Source of the DNA: Candidatus Thorarchaeota archaeon
GTDB taxonomy: Archaea > Asgardarchaeota > Thorarchaeia > Thorarchaeales > Thorarchaeaceae
Direction: 5' to 3'
DNA length: 64,000 nucleotides
Assembly: GCA_029855935.1 (NCBI GenBank)
Contig: JAGSHN010000012.1
Coordinates: 1-64,000 of the forward strand
A model generated the notes under the pieces. It worked only from the letters and a program-made list of their open reading frames with translations. It was not told the origin of the DNA and did not search any database. Below, piece after piece: positions 9,303 through 17,811 of this stretch; position 1 is the stretch's first letter; every line of letters begins with the position of its first letter. The position numbers and the translations under genes are program-made.

Positions 9303-9893
9303 CTAGTCGCTCGGCACTCCCCTAAGCACATAGAGTTCCTCGAAGAACAGCTTCTCTTTGGCCACCCTCACGACTACGAGCCCCTGTTGCCGCATCTCCC
9401 TCTCCAGTGCGTCAACATCCCCCAGGGAGGATGCCACTACGTACACGGCTCCGTCTCCACTGATGTGTTTCGCAGCCTGTCTGATGAACTTCACTGCTAT
9501 CTCGGTGCCATCATATCCCCCGATGAGGGCGTCATCCAACGACGTGACATCATCGTCACGTGGGAGATATGGCGGGTTAAATGCTATGACATCGAACCTT
9601 GCATCTCTGCGAACCCCTGATAGGAGATCCGACTGGAACACGGCAATTCTCTGATACACACCATTCAGCCTTGCATTGTCAATCGTGTTTTTCACGGCGG
9701 TCGGTGATATGTCTGCAGCGTAGACTCTCTTCGCCGTCGTTGCTGCAGTAATTGCGACGTATCCGCTACCACAGCCTACCTCGAACACAGTGTCATCCTC
9801 AGTGATATGCAGGGCATCGACGAGCAGAAATGTGTCCTCCGAAGGGGGATAGACTGAGGGGTCTGTGCGTATTCTTATGTTCAGGGCCCTCAA
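9303..9893 (-). CDS. HemK2/Mtq2-like release-factor glutamine methyltransferase
   Basis: This 196-residue class I SAM methyltransferase shows motif I EVGCGSGYVAITAA and the catalytic NPPYLP typical of enzymes that methylate Gln or Asn side-chain nitrogen. The N-terminal PPSEDTFLLVDAL is the signature of the eukaryotic Mtq2/N6AMT1 and archaeal branch, whose substrate is the GGQ glutamine of release factor aRF1/eRF1. It overlaps ksgA by four bases, indicating coupled translation. Confidence 0.92.
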   Translation of the reverse strand: MRALNIRIRTDPSVYPPSEDTFLLVDALHITEDDTVFEVGCGSGYVAITAATTAKRVYAADISPTAVKNTIDNARLNGVYQRIAVFQSDLLSGVRRDARFDVIAFNPPYLPRDDDVTSLDDALIGGYDGTEIAVKFIRQAAKHISGDGAVYVVASSLGDVDALEREMRQQGLVVVRVAKEKLFFEELYVLRGVPSD

Positions 9894-10759
9894 CGTCCCT
9901 GCCTCCGCGGGTCCGGAATCACTCCTGCCTCAATGAGATCGGTGATGATGTCTGACAGCTTCACAATCTCCTCAAGTGAGAGATGTCTGACCCTCTCAGC
10001 ACCTTGAATGGCCTCATGGCAGGCACTCAACACGTGCTCAGTCGCTCCACTGTCAAGCCCGATGTTCTTGAGCCAGAGTTTCATTGCCTTCTCTGTCCTC
10101 TTGTTCGGATGAATAAAGAGGCTCTTCACGGTGTAGTAGAACACATCCTCGTCTCTCGCAAATGGTCCCCGCTCTCGTGGGCGCAGTCTGACGACGAGCG
10201 AGTCAACGCTAGGCTTCGGATAGAACTTCTCGGCTGGGACATGCAGGACCTCCTCAACGTCAACAGCGTACCGTACGTCAATTGTTAGGCGTGAGTACTC
10301 ACGCGACCCCGGCGCGGCGAGAAGACGCCTGGCGAACTCTTCTTGGAACATCAATACAGCCGCCCTGAATGGCACCTCGCGGATGAGTCTGAAGGTGATC
10401 TTTGATGAGATATTGTAAGGAAGATTCGAGACAACCTTCTCTACCCGGGGCAGCGGAACACGTAGCGCATCTCCTCTGATTATATGTACGTTAGGAGTGC
10501 TGCCGAACCGTTCCGTCAAGGCGTGAGCCAGTCCTCTTGAGATCTCGATGACGAACACTCTCTTTGCAGCCTGTGCGAGCCAACGCGTCAGAATCCCAAG
10601 GCCGCCTCCAATCTCTAGGACTTTCTCCTCTGGAGAGATCTCTGCAGCATCCACAATCTGCCGCGCAATCATCACATCTGTCAGGAAGGTCTGTCCGGCT
10701 CGTCTGTCCGGACGTACCCCGTATCTCTCCAGTGCTTCTACGGTCTCAATCTCTGACAG
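9890..10759 (-). CDS. rsmA: 16S rRNA dimethyladenosine transferase KsgA/Dim1, non-canonical start
   Basis: The methyltransferase core has motif I EIGGGLGILTRWLA and the catalytic NLPYNISSK. KsgA/Dim1 dimethylates two adjacent adenosines near the 3' end of 16S rRNA. The first ATG/GTG/TTG in frame is the GTG at 10675, but the frame stays open upstream to the stop at 10763-10765. That stretch encodes family-like residues ending RAGQTFLTDV, matching the conserved GQ-FL-D SAM-site motif. The only candidate starts covering it are non-standard; the CTG at 10759 sits behind AGGTGA with about six bases of spacing. I therefore extend the gene to 10759. A sequencing error is the alternative. Confidence 0.85.
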   Translation of the reverse strand: MSEIETVEALERYGVRPDRRAGQTFLTDVMIARQIVDAAEISPEEKVLEIGGGLGILTRWLAQAAKRVFVIEISRGLAHALTERFGSTPNVHIIRGDALRVPLPRVEKVVSNLPYNISSKITFRLIREVPFRAAVLMFQEEFARRLLAAPGSREYSRLTIDVRYAVDVEEVLHVPAEKFYPKPSVDSLVVRLRPRERGPFARDEDVFYYTVKSLFIHPNKRTEKAMKLWLKNIGLDSGATEHVLSACHEAIQGAERVRHLSLEEIVKLSDIITDLIEAGVIPDPRRQGR

Positions 10760-10765
10760 ACTCTA

Positions 10766-11368
10766 TCACCTGAAGTGCCCTCTCTCTCTGTCCTCCTCTT
10801 GTGGGGGCGGTCGGACGAATAGCCATCTCTTGACATCGCCCTGGAGCTCCTGAATGATACGGGCTGTGACGACCTTCTTCGGATTCTGAAGCTTCGTTCT
10901 TCTCGCTATGTCCTCGAAGCTCTTGAACGGTTCCTTCTTCCGTTCCTCAAGGATGGCCCACATCAATGTCTGTCCAATACCCGGTAAGAGTTGCAGTGAG
11001 TGTAGTCTTGTTGTGATTGGGGGTGCCTCGTTGAAGAACCGGATGAACTTGCTCTCATGCTTTGTCACTATGATCTCTACGACAAGTGGCAATTCTGCGG
11101 TGCTCTCAGGTGCGAGATCCTCGTACCTCAGTCGGCGGCTCACGCGCTCTATCTTGTTCCTCGTGTTACGTTCGAGACTGACCCTCTCCTGAGGGTGTAG
11201 CGTCGCCCCCCTCTTCGGGATGAGCTCAAGAAGTGTGAAATACGACTCGCCAATGGCCTGGGCAGTCGTTGTTCCTCGCGGCCTTCGGTCTCTCAGGTAC
11301 ATCTTTGGTGGAATGACCGCCAAGATATATGCGTGGCTCTCGTGCATCCTTCGCTGAGTTGTGACCAT
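10766..11368 (-). CDS. DUF655 family RNA/DNA-binding protein
   Basis: This 200-residue protein has an N-terminal OB-like half (SHAYILAVIPPKMYLRDRR) and a C-terminal helix-hairpin-helix (LHSLQLLPGIGQTLMWAILEERKK, broken here for description). This matches archaeal DUF655, which is usually found beside ksgA and rpoF as here. The precise function is unknown; a nucleic-acid-binding role in ribosome biogenesis or transcription is inferred from domains and neighbours. It ends six bases before the proposed ksgA start. Confidence 0.88.
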   Translation of the reverse strand: MVTTQRRMHESHAYILAVIPPKMYLRDRRPRGTTTAQAIGESYFTLLELIPKRGATLHPQERVSLERNTRNKIERVSRRLRYEDLAPESTAELPLVVEIIVTKHESKFIRFFNEAPPITTRLHSLQLLPGIGQTLMWAILEERKKEPFKSFEDIARRTKLQNPKKVVTARIIQELQGDVKRWLFVRPPPQEEDRERGHFR

Positions 11369-11484
11369 CCTGATAGTCTCCGAGGTTCTTCAGGCCGCAT
11401 TATGACTCTCTTGGGCTATATCTGATAAAAACTAATCGGGATGTGCTGCATCATCTGCTTGCGAGGACTGGAGTAGTATTCACT

Positions 11485-11820
11485 CTACGATCTTGCCTTC
11501 TTGACGATCTCCACAATCTCCTCGAGCTGTTCTGACGTCAAAGTGATGTCTGGGTGGCTGACAATAGTTCTCAGTTCTTCAACAGTAGTCGGGGCGATAT
11601 TCACCACTTGAACGGCTATCACTCGTGGGAGGTCGAACTTCCTCATTAGTCGTTCGAGCAGTTTCATCGCCACAGCTGGTGCCATCTTTGAGAACGTAGT
11701 GGCATGTTCCAGAGTGATGGTCTGCTGAAAGGAAAGATCGCCCTCCTTGGCACGTTTGCTGAGAATCTTCTTGACCTGTGGGAGTGGTATCTCCTCTTGA
11801 CTGATGATCTCTTTGGGCAT
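11485..11820 (-). CDS. rpoF: DNA-directed RNA polymerase subunit F (Rpb4-like)
   Basis: The 111-residue product begins MPKEIISQEE and continues with the archaeal RpoF pattern of a helical HRDC-like domain (MKLLERLMRKFDL, and VEELRTIVSHPDITLTSEQL). With RpoE it forms the polymerase stalk. I chose the ATG at 11820, preceded by a G-rich Shine-Dalgarno-like run, over an in-frame TTG at 11835 that lies inside the end of the L21e gene. It follows L21e directly, the standard archaeal order. Confidence 0.93.
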   Translation of the reverse strand: MPKEIISQEEIPLPQVKKILSKRAKEGDLSFQQTITLEHATTFSKMAPAVAMKLLERLMRKFDLPRVIAVQVVNIAPTTVEELRTIVSHPDITLTSEQLEEIVEIVKKARS

Positions 11821-11831
11821 GGTCTTCCCCC

Positions 11832-12128
11832 TCAACCTCTACTCGGTCGCAGATGTTCTGGACGGATGACCAAGTTCCTGAGAGCCTTACCCAGCGTGAC
11901 CTCGACTATGAATGCCCGCCCCCTCTTTCCAATGACAATCCCTGTCCTGCCATGGTATCTCTTGTGAGGCATGCCCTTGTGAAAGCTGGGATCGATAATG
12001 ATATCCACGCGCTGACCTATCTCATACTCCCTGAGGACTGTGCTCAGCGGGCTGAGTCCGCGTCTCCTAGGTTTCTTCCTGAGGAGGCTTCGAGTCCTAG
12101 CTCGGTATCCATGGCTCTTTTTCACCAT
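11832..12128 (-). CDS. rpl21e: Large ribosomal subunit protein L21e
   Basis: This basic protein of 98 residues begins MVKKSHGYRARTRSLLRK and contains IGQRVDIIIDPSFHKGMPH and RYHGRTGIVIGKRG, all typical of archaeal/eukaryotic L21e. It leads the L21e-rpoF-DUF655-ksgA-hemK2 gene string, a well-conserved archaeal cluster. No truncation or anomaly is visible. Confidence 0.97.
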   Translation of the reverse strand: MVKKSHGYRARTRSLLRKKPRRRGLSPLSTVLREYEIGQRVDIIIDPSFHKGMPHKRYHGRTGIVIGKRGRAFIVEVTLGKALRNLVIRPEHLRPSRG

Positions 12129-12217
12129 TGGTGATCATCTTCCCTCAGGTTGTCTTGGACAGCCGCATGCTATGGCATGGTGTGGCTGAGTTCCAGTGTG
12201 ACCACTGAGGTGGCCAC

Positions 12218-13594
12218 TTAAGCATTATGGTCTGTTTCAACATCCATAATGCCCGTGACGTTCAGTTGTACGCACTTGGCTGGCGTTCCGAGGAGACTGG
12301 CAATCGACGGCTCCGTGCGGCCATTGTCACCTGATATAAGTTCCTTGATGTACGTACCTCCCTGGACTCGGAAGTGGCCCTCCACCAGTCCATCATCCCG
12401 CCTCTTCAGAGTCACTTCGTAGACCCGTTTCGGTCGTACTTTGTCGGCGCGTCTGTGGATCACCCGAGTAGGGGTCCTCTGCTGGACTACAGTTCCTCGG
12501 AGCTTTTCCTCAGCACTTCTAAGCTGCTCCTCATTCACGTCCCCCTCAACTTGGATAAGCGCCTGGTACTCCTTTACGTTTGTCGAGGACTCGCTCTGGA
12601 GAGTCTGGCTCAACTCTCTCGTCGCAAACTCCAGATCGAATATCTCGACCTTCCCCTTGGCTCTCTCATTGACCAAGTCCGCCAGCTTGTCGAGGTCAGG
12701 TCTGCGTATTCTCGGCTCGGAGATCTCGATGACGAACGGCCTGCCGTTGCCCAGCATGAGCACATCGATGTCCTCACGGCCAGCGGCATGGAACTTGTAC
12801 TGTCTGCCCTGCATGACCTCCAGTATTGGCTCGCCTATGTACTCGGCTATCGAGTCCGGGTATCTTCTCCCTGTCCAGTTGCACTTCTCGCATCCCTTTC
12901 CGCCACAGTTCTTGCAGTCCCATCGGCTCTGAGGAATTCCTCGCTGGAGCTTCCGATATCGCCCGTAGATGAATACAGGGCTAATCTGGAGGTCTATGCT
13001 GTCAGCGACCATGTCATAGATGACCACAATCTCAGGCCGCTCAAAGTCGACCTCCTTTTTCAGGACAGTCCGCAGCTGTTTTCCGAGTTCACGGTTGAAG
13101 TCAGACTTGAGTGTCTCGCCGTGGAGTAAGCTGTGTTTCGCACGGACCTCATCCTCCCGGTCGCTGAGGCGCGGGTCGGGTCTACATCCCGCAAGAAACG
13201 TGTCAAACTCGATCTCTCTAAGCAGTTCGGCTGCACGTTCGGCAATCCTCTCGATTCTGGAGAAGACGCTCTCTCCGTCAATCGTGCACAGTCTACAGGA
13301 GCCGTGTATCGTGTACTCAATCTCATATTTCTCTGCCAGTTTCTGTGCTGGCAAGAACATTCCATTGCCTGCGAGAACTGCAATCAGTTCTCTCCCCCTG
13401 TCACTGTCGCCTGACCTGATGTCGTGGTCAGCGGTCATCGACAGCACAAGCTTGAGCGATCCGCCTCTATCGGGGTTTGAAGTTGATGTACTGAGCCATC
13501 CGAACTGTCGGCCGAGGCATCTGTCGCAGATGGCCCCGTCTTGGAGAAGGCCCCTTGCCTGTGCCAGGATGTCTAGAGGAGGTGTACTGTTCAT
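12218..13594 (-). CDS. pus10: tRNA pseudouridine synthase Pus10
   Basis: The 458-residue enzyme has the Pus10 arrangement. An N-terminal CxxC zinc element (CDRCLGRQFG, and further CKNCGGKGCEKCN) and THUMP-containing accessory region precede the catalytic domain. The catalytic Asp lies in GREDIDVLMLGNGRPF. Archaeal Pus10 makes pseudouridine 54 and/or 55 in the T-loop of tRNAs. The protein ends in the expected C-terminal region. Notably, the same window contains a tRNA whose T-loop is interrupted by an insertion. Confidence 0.95.
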   Translation of the reverse strand: MNSTPPLDILAQARGLLQDGAICDRCLGRQFGWLSTSTSNPDRGGSLKLVLSMTADHDIRSGDSDRGRELIAVLAGNGMFLPAQKLAEKYEIEYTIHGSCRLCTIDGESVFSRIERIAERAAELLREIEFDTFLAGCRPDPRLSDREDEVRAKHSLLHGETLKSDFNRELGKQLRTVLKKEVDFERPEIVVIYDMVADSIDLQISPVFIYGRYRKLQRGIPQSRWDCKNCGGKGCEKCNWTGRRYPDSIAEYIGEPILEVMQGRQYKFHAAGREDIDVLMLGNGRPFVIEISEPRIRRPDLDKLADLVNERAKGKVEIFDLEFATRELSQTLQSESSTNVKEYQALIQVEGDVNEEQLRSAEEKLRGTVVQQRTPTRVIHRRADKVRPKRVYEVTLKRRDDGLVEGHFRVQGGTYIKELISGDNGRTEPSIASLLGTPAKCVQLNVTGIMDVETDHNA

Positions 13595-13642
13595 TCTCGG
13601 TGGTCCTCACGCAGACACATTTCTAGAGACCTAAAAAGGTGT

Positions 13643-14839
13643 TCAAAACAGCGCCAAGTTGATGTGGCAGAATGCCTTGAGAACAGCAGCCACTGCCCTG
13701 GGACTGCGTGCAAGATTGACCAAGACTCTTCCCTGACGATCCATATCCCCAACTCTATGCACAATCTCAACTAGCCCATGCTTCCTCGTTTCACTGATGA
13801 GGGTGTCGAGACCTCTATCCGTAAGTGATGCAATGGTTCTCTGAGCAAGACGCATGGCTCTGAGATCGAAGAGATACTCGGCTCTCCAGAGTTTCTCGTA
13901 TCGCTGCAGGAGTCTGGTGGAGCAATCTCCCCTTTCGACAGCCTGGGCGGCCACACGGCCAGCAATCCTAGCTGCCCCTCCTCCTACGATGACGCCTCCT
14001 CCGGTCGTCGCCTTGACGTGTCCTGCCGCATCACCCACGACGAGGAGGCCGGGGGCATATGTCCTTGGAATCGGGGTGCCAGTCACTACGACCCCGCCCA
14101 TTCTCTTCTCCACCCTTGCTCTGCTGAGGCGTTCTCTCATCACAGTGTGGTGATTGATGGCCGCATCAAGCCGCTGCCTTGCTCTGTCACGAGCAGCAAG
14201 GCCAACTCGGGCCCTGCCATCATCAAGCGGAATAATCCACGCGAAAAATCCTGGCGCAAACCTATTCGTATAGAACATCTCCACAAGGTCCTCATTGACC
14301 TCGACGCCACGCAGTTCGTATTGAAACGCGGGTAGCCTATGGCGTCTATCGACCGGGGGCAGCCCCGCCTGCCTGACGAGAACTCCTCTCACACCCTCGC
14401 CGTCAATCACAACTCTCGCATAGACATCATTCTGATTTCGCGTTCTCACTATGCGTCCGTCGCTCCTAGCGACAGTAGAGAGAACATGACTATCTGTCCT
14501 TATCGTCACCCCCTGCTGGCTGGCACGCACGGCCAACCACTGATCAAAGAGAGCGCGGTCGACTACGACAGCCTCTCTCTCCCCTCGGTGAATCACGATG
14601 TTGTGTCCAGAGGGGGAGTATATTCTTGCCCCCGTGACCTCATTCTGAATGACATCTAGGGGTGGTTTCAGTCCAAGCGACCTCAGCCCCGAGACACTCA
14701 GAAGACCTGCACAGTGATTGGGAACACCAATCTGCCTGTGTTCCTCAAGTACCAGTACCTCCTTCCCTCGTCGTGCAGCCTCCTCTGCGGCCAACAGGCC
14801 AGCAGGACCAGCGCCAATGACGACTATCTCAGTCTTCAA
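13643..14839 (-). CDS. Geranylgeranyl reductase family flavoprotein
   Basis: This 398-residue FAD protein has the Rossmann dinucleotide motif GAGPAGLLAAEEAARR at the N-terminus, a family-typical VPNHCAGLLS and the second FAD motif GDAAGHVKATTGGG. Archaeal members saturate isoprenoid chains of membrane lipids or related quinone side chains. It is divergent from pth2 across an 80-base AT-richer gap. The exact substrate (archaetidic lipid versus free prenyl compound) cannot be told from sequence. Confidence 0.9.
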   Translation of the reverse strand: MKTEIVVIGAGPAGLLAAEEAARRGKEVLVLEEHRQIGVPNHCAGLLSVSGLRSLGLKPPLDVIQNEVTGARIYSPSGHNIVIHRGEREAVVVDRALFDQWLAVRASQQGVTIRTDSHVLSTVARSDGRIVRTRNQNDVYARVVIDGEGVRGVLVRQAGLPPVDRRHRLPAFQYELRGVEVNEDLVEMFYTNRFAPGFFAWIIPLDDGRARVGLAARDRARQRLDAAINHHTVMRERLSRARVEKRMGGVVVTGTPIPRTYAPGLLVVGDAAGHVKATTGGGVIVGGGAARIAGRVAAQAVERGDCSTRLLQRYEKLWRAEYLFDLRAMRLAQRTIASLTDRGLDTLISETRKHGLVEIVHRVGDMDRQGRVLVNLARSPRAVAAVLKAFCHINLALF

Positions 14840-14920
14840 TTAGCATCACACTCAACTCGAGGGTCATCCTTATTATCTGTGGCCTTCGCGAAAGGATGAA
14901 CTGTAGAGCGTGTGTACTAG

Positions 14921-15292
14921 ATGACGAACTCCCGCGTCTTCCGCTTCAAGCAGGTGATTGCAGTCCGGACTGACCTTCATATGAGCAAGGGCAAGTTGGC
15001 TGTTCAGGTGGCTCACGGCGCAGTCAGTGCAGCAGAGCGTGCACGTATCACACGAACGGATGTCTGGCGCGCTTGGCTTCGTGAGGGGCAACGGAAGATT
15101 GCGGTCCGCGTGAGCTCCGCCGAGGAACTCCTTGAGTTGCGTCGTCTTGCCGTAATTCATCGTCTTCCGCACGCGCTAATTCAGGACGCTGGCCTGACCG
15201 AGTTGCCACCCGGCACGCTGACAGTCATTGGGATTGGGCCGGCCCCGGAGGAAGAGGTAGACCGGGTCACTGGGGACCTGAAGCTCCTTTGA
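14921..15292 (+). CDS. pth2: Peptidyl-tRNA hydrolase, Pth2 type
   Basis: The 123-residue protein matches the archaeal/eukaryotic Pth2 family throughout: [49 protein letters not shown] and VIGIGPA. It recycles peptidyl-tRNAs released from stalled ribosomes. Its stop overlaps the TTG start of truD by four bases, so the two are probably translated together. Confidence 0.96.
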   Translation: MTNSRVFRFKQVIAVRTDLHMSKGKLAVQVAHGAVSAAERARITRTDVWRAWLREGQRKIAVRVSSAEELLELRRLAVIHRLPHALIQDAGLTELPPGTLTVIGIGPAPEEEVDRVTGDLKLL

Positions 15293-16653
15293 GTGTGATA
15301 CGAATGAGAGAGGCCCACCCTGTCGAGCGACAGTTCGGGATGGAACTCTACTCGACGGACTTTGATGGTGTGGGGGGCCGCCTCAAGAGGTATCCCACTG
15401 ACTTCATAGTTGAGGAGATCACGCCAGAGGGCCGAATCCTTACAGTCGAGCTGGGGGACAGTACTGACGACATCTCTCATCCTATTGCCGAGATTGCTGG
15501 CGAGAGGTCGCGATACGTCACCTTTACCGTCCAGAAGATCAACCTCTCGACACTGGATGTCGCCACAATACTCGCTGCTGAACTTCGGTTGCCGCGGCAG
15601 TTTGTTTCCTATGCTGGCCTGAAGGACAGAAGGGCAGTCACGGCCCAAGCGATGTCGGTCCCTGCACGTGTGACAGAGGCCCTTGCGTCCCTCCGACTCT
15701 CTCGAATCACAATCCGAGATCTGCACTTCACAGAGCGACCAGTTCAGACGGGCGACCTGTGGGGCAATAGATTCACAATCCGGTTGCGTGAGGCACAATC
15801 GACTTGCAATGATGCCCTCCCTCTGATACAGGAGATTGGTTCGAGGACACTGTTGAACTATTTCGGTGTTCAGCGCTTTGGAGTGACACGACCGTACACT
15901 CATCTTGTCGGTAAGGCCGTTCTCAAAGGGGATTTCGAGTCTGCCATTCGTCTGATGCTCACAACGGTCAGTGACTTCGAACCACCCAAGCTGACGGAGG
16001 CGCGACTTCGGCTCTCGGATGACCTTCATCCTGATGACTCTATCATCTCACAGTTCCCGGATGATCTCAGATATGAGAAGACCGTCCTCCGCGAGCTCCT
16101 CAAACACCCTGGTGAGTACGAGCGTGCGTTCCTGAAGATCCCACCCCGTGTCCAGACACTCTTCATTCACGCCTATCAGTCATACTTGTTCAATAGGCTC
16201 ATCAGCCATCGTGCACGAAGCGGTCTGTCACTTGACCGTCCTGTACCAGGAGACTTTCTGGTTAGACTAGATACAACCCACGCAGGCCGCGACTCATGGG
16301 TGTACGTCACCGAGCGGAATCTAGATGAGAGAACAGAGGCCGTGGCGCGGGGCGAGTATGGCGTTGCTGCACCGGTGCCGGGCTACGCGACCAAGTGCCC
16401 CTCTTCTCCCCAGACGGATACGCTCGTTCAGCTACTTCGAGATGAAGGCATCACTCTGAAGATGTTTCGCAGACCGGGTCGCGCGGCGTTGGACTCTCCT
16501 GGAGGACTTCACCTAATCGGTCTTCATCCTCTCGACCTTGAGGCCTGGTGCGAACAGGATGACATAGTCACCAGATTCAGGCTTCGAAAAGGATCCTATG
16601 CCACAGTGGTGATGAGAGAATTGATGAAGAACCATCCCCTCTTCAGAGTGTGA
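15289..16653 (+). CDS. truD: tRNA pseudouridine-13 synthase TruD
   Basis: The catalytic motif [13 protein letters not shown] (Asp113) identifies TruD, and the conserved NRFTIRLR and NYFGVQRFG segments follow in order. TruD converts uridine 13 in tRNA-Glu and related RNAs. The length, 454 residues, fits the archaeal branch. Three starts are possible: TTG at 15289 overlapping the pth2 stop, GTG at 15295 and ATG at 15304. Confidence 0.95.
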   Translation: MSVIRMREAHPVERQFGMELYSTDFDGVGGRLKRYPTDFIVEEITPEGRILTVELGDSTDDISHPIAEIAGERSRYVTFTVQKINLSTLDVATILAAELRLPRQFVSYAGLKDRRAVTAQAMSVPARVTEALASLRLSRITIRDLHFTERPVQTGDLWGNRFTIRLREAQSTCNDALPLIQEIGSRTLLNYFGVQRFGVTRPYTHLVGKAVLKGDFESAIRLMLTTVSDFEPPKLTEARLRLSDDLHPDDSIISQFPDDLRYEKTVLRELLKHPGEYERAFLKIPPRVQTLFIHAYQSYLFNRLISHRARSGLSLDRPVPGDFLVRLDTTHAGRDSWVYVTERNLDERTEAVARGEYGVAAPVPGYATKCPSSPQTDTLVQLLRDEGITLKMFRRPGRAALDSPGGLHLIGLHPLDLEAWCEQDDIVTRFRLRKGSYATVVMRELMKNHPLFRV

Positions 16654-16671
16654 GAGCAACAGAGGAGTGTT

Positions 16672-17247
16672 CTATAGCCGCCTTGTGAACTCGGATATCT
16701 TCTTGTCGAGAATGTCAGGTACCGGCTCTTCCTTCTTCTCACGTTCGTCCTGATACTCGAAGAGAACCTCCTCTCCTGTCACAGCACTGGCAATAGCTCG
16801 CAGCTCCTCCTTCGAATACAAAATCCGCCCTCTGTCAATCTCTCGTAGGATGACTATGCTCTCCCGAGTTCCGTCTGGGAGATATAGACTATTGATACCA
16901 ACTTCGATGGCTGGTGCTATCAGGGTTCTGATAATGCTACGAAGCTTTGCCGGCCCCTCAAGGATGAGGACCTCACCGTATTTCTCCTTGATCTCCTCCA
17001 TCAGTCTCTCATTGTCGGTGAAAATATGCGAGGTCTTCTTCTTGACCACGATGACTATCTTGCCCCGCAGCCTGATGGCACGAAGAACATATGCGTTTCT
17101 CAGAATAGGATACTCCTCGGCCTTGTCGAGGAGCCATCTTGAGAACTCTATATCGAATCTGTCTATCGCTCCCCTGTCGAGCTTGTCTTGGCAGCTAGGA
17201 CATAGTATATCCGACTCTAGATCGATGACGCACACAGGTAGTTTCAT
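16672..17247 (-). CDS. NusA-like KH-domain transcription factor (archaeal)
   Basis: The 191-residue product has an N-terminal CxxC element (DILCPSCQDKLDRGAID) followed by a region resembling KH domains, with GKIVIVVKKK and the segment APAIEVGINSLYLPDG. This combination is found in archaeal proteins annotated as NusA-like transcription elongation factors. The classical GXXG loop is not obvious. The C-terminal tail is charged and variable. It lies between truD (convergent) and alba (same strand). I am confident of the family resemblance, less of the function. Confidence 0.6.
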   Translation of the reverse strand: MKLPVCVIDLESDILCPSCQDKLDRGAIDRFDIEFSRWLLDKAEEYPILRNAYVLRAIRLRGKIVIVVKKKTSHIFTDNERLMEEIKEKYGEVLILEGPAKLRSIIRTLIAPAIEVGINSLYLPDGTRESIVILREIDRGRILYSKEELRAIASAVTGEEVLFEYQDEREKKEEPVPDILDKKISEFTRRL

Positions 17248-17317
17248 TGGATGCCTTCGCCTCTACCGAGCACAAACAGTCGTCAAGGCTCCGGGCGAAG
17301 GGCATATGAAACTTCTG

Positions 17318-17701
17318 TTACCGCGCAAGGACTATGTCAATGGTGGAGACGTTCAGTTCGCTCCCTTTGTCGGTCTTGACCGTTGTTGTCCCGATAGTAA
17401 TCTCCTTGACCTTGACATCGGGCATGAATCGATGCCTAGTGATCTCTGCAACGTCGACAGCACGGCTGATGAGTCGCCCTCGCGCCTTGATGACGACTTC
17501 CTTCGCACCCTTGTCGAAGAGCGTCTTGCACGCGAGAACGTAGGACATCACATTCTTCGAGCCCACTAGGATTGTCGATTCACCCGACTCTTGGTTCTCT
17601 GACTCGTTCTCAGGTTTCTCCTCCGTCACCCGAAGTCTCTCCGCCTGCTGCTCTATCACAGTGCGTAGCATCCTGTGGCTAATATTGGTTTCGTTTTCCA
17701 A
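17318..17701 (-). CDS. albA: Alba chromatin protein with acidic N-terminal extension
   Basis: Residues from about 42 on form a standard Alba domain: [40 protein letters not shown] and a C-terminal strand. Alba dimers coat DNA and RNA in archaea. The first ~41 residues are an unusual Glu/Asn-rich extension ([12 protein letters not shown]), whereas most Alba proteins start directly at the domain. The start is TTG at 17701; ATG at 17671 would shorten the tail by ten residues. It is divergent from the nuclease at 17812. Confidence 0.92.
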   Translation of the reverse strand: MENETNISHRMLRTVIEQQAERLRVTEEKPENESENQESGESTILVGSKNVMSYVLACKTLFDKGAKEVVIKARGRLISRAVDVAEITRHRFMPDVKVKEITIGTTTVKTDKGSELNVSTIDIVLAR

Positions 17702-17811
17702 ATTACCCGTTTACAGGGTCTTCTCGGTCCTCAAGCACGATGTTTAGCAGGATGGCCGCGTCACAAACCTTTTCTTAGTTCTATTGCGGCGGTGTCCGAG
17801 AGTAGACACGG

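Noticed and set aside
12374-13129. Forward open frame of 251 codons opposite pus10
   Set aside because: Pus10 is well supported on the reverse strand; the forward frame is a shadow of it.
15181-16029. Reverse-strand open frame of 282 codons opposite truD
   Set aside because: The forward strand encodes TruD with its catalytic motif; the reverse frame shows no family signature and is a shadow.
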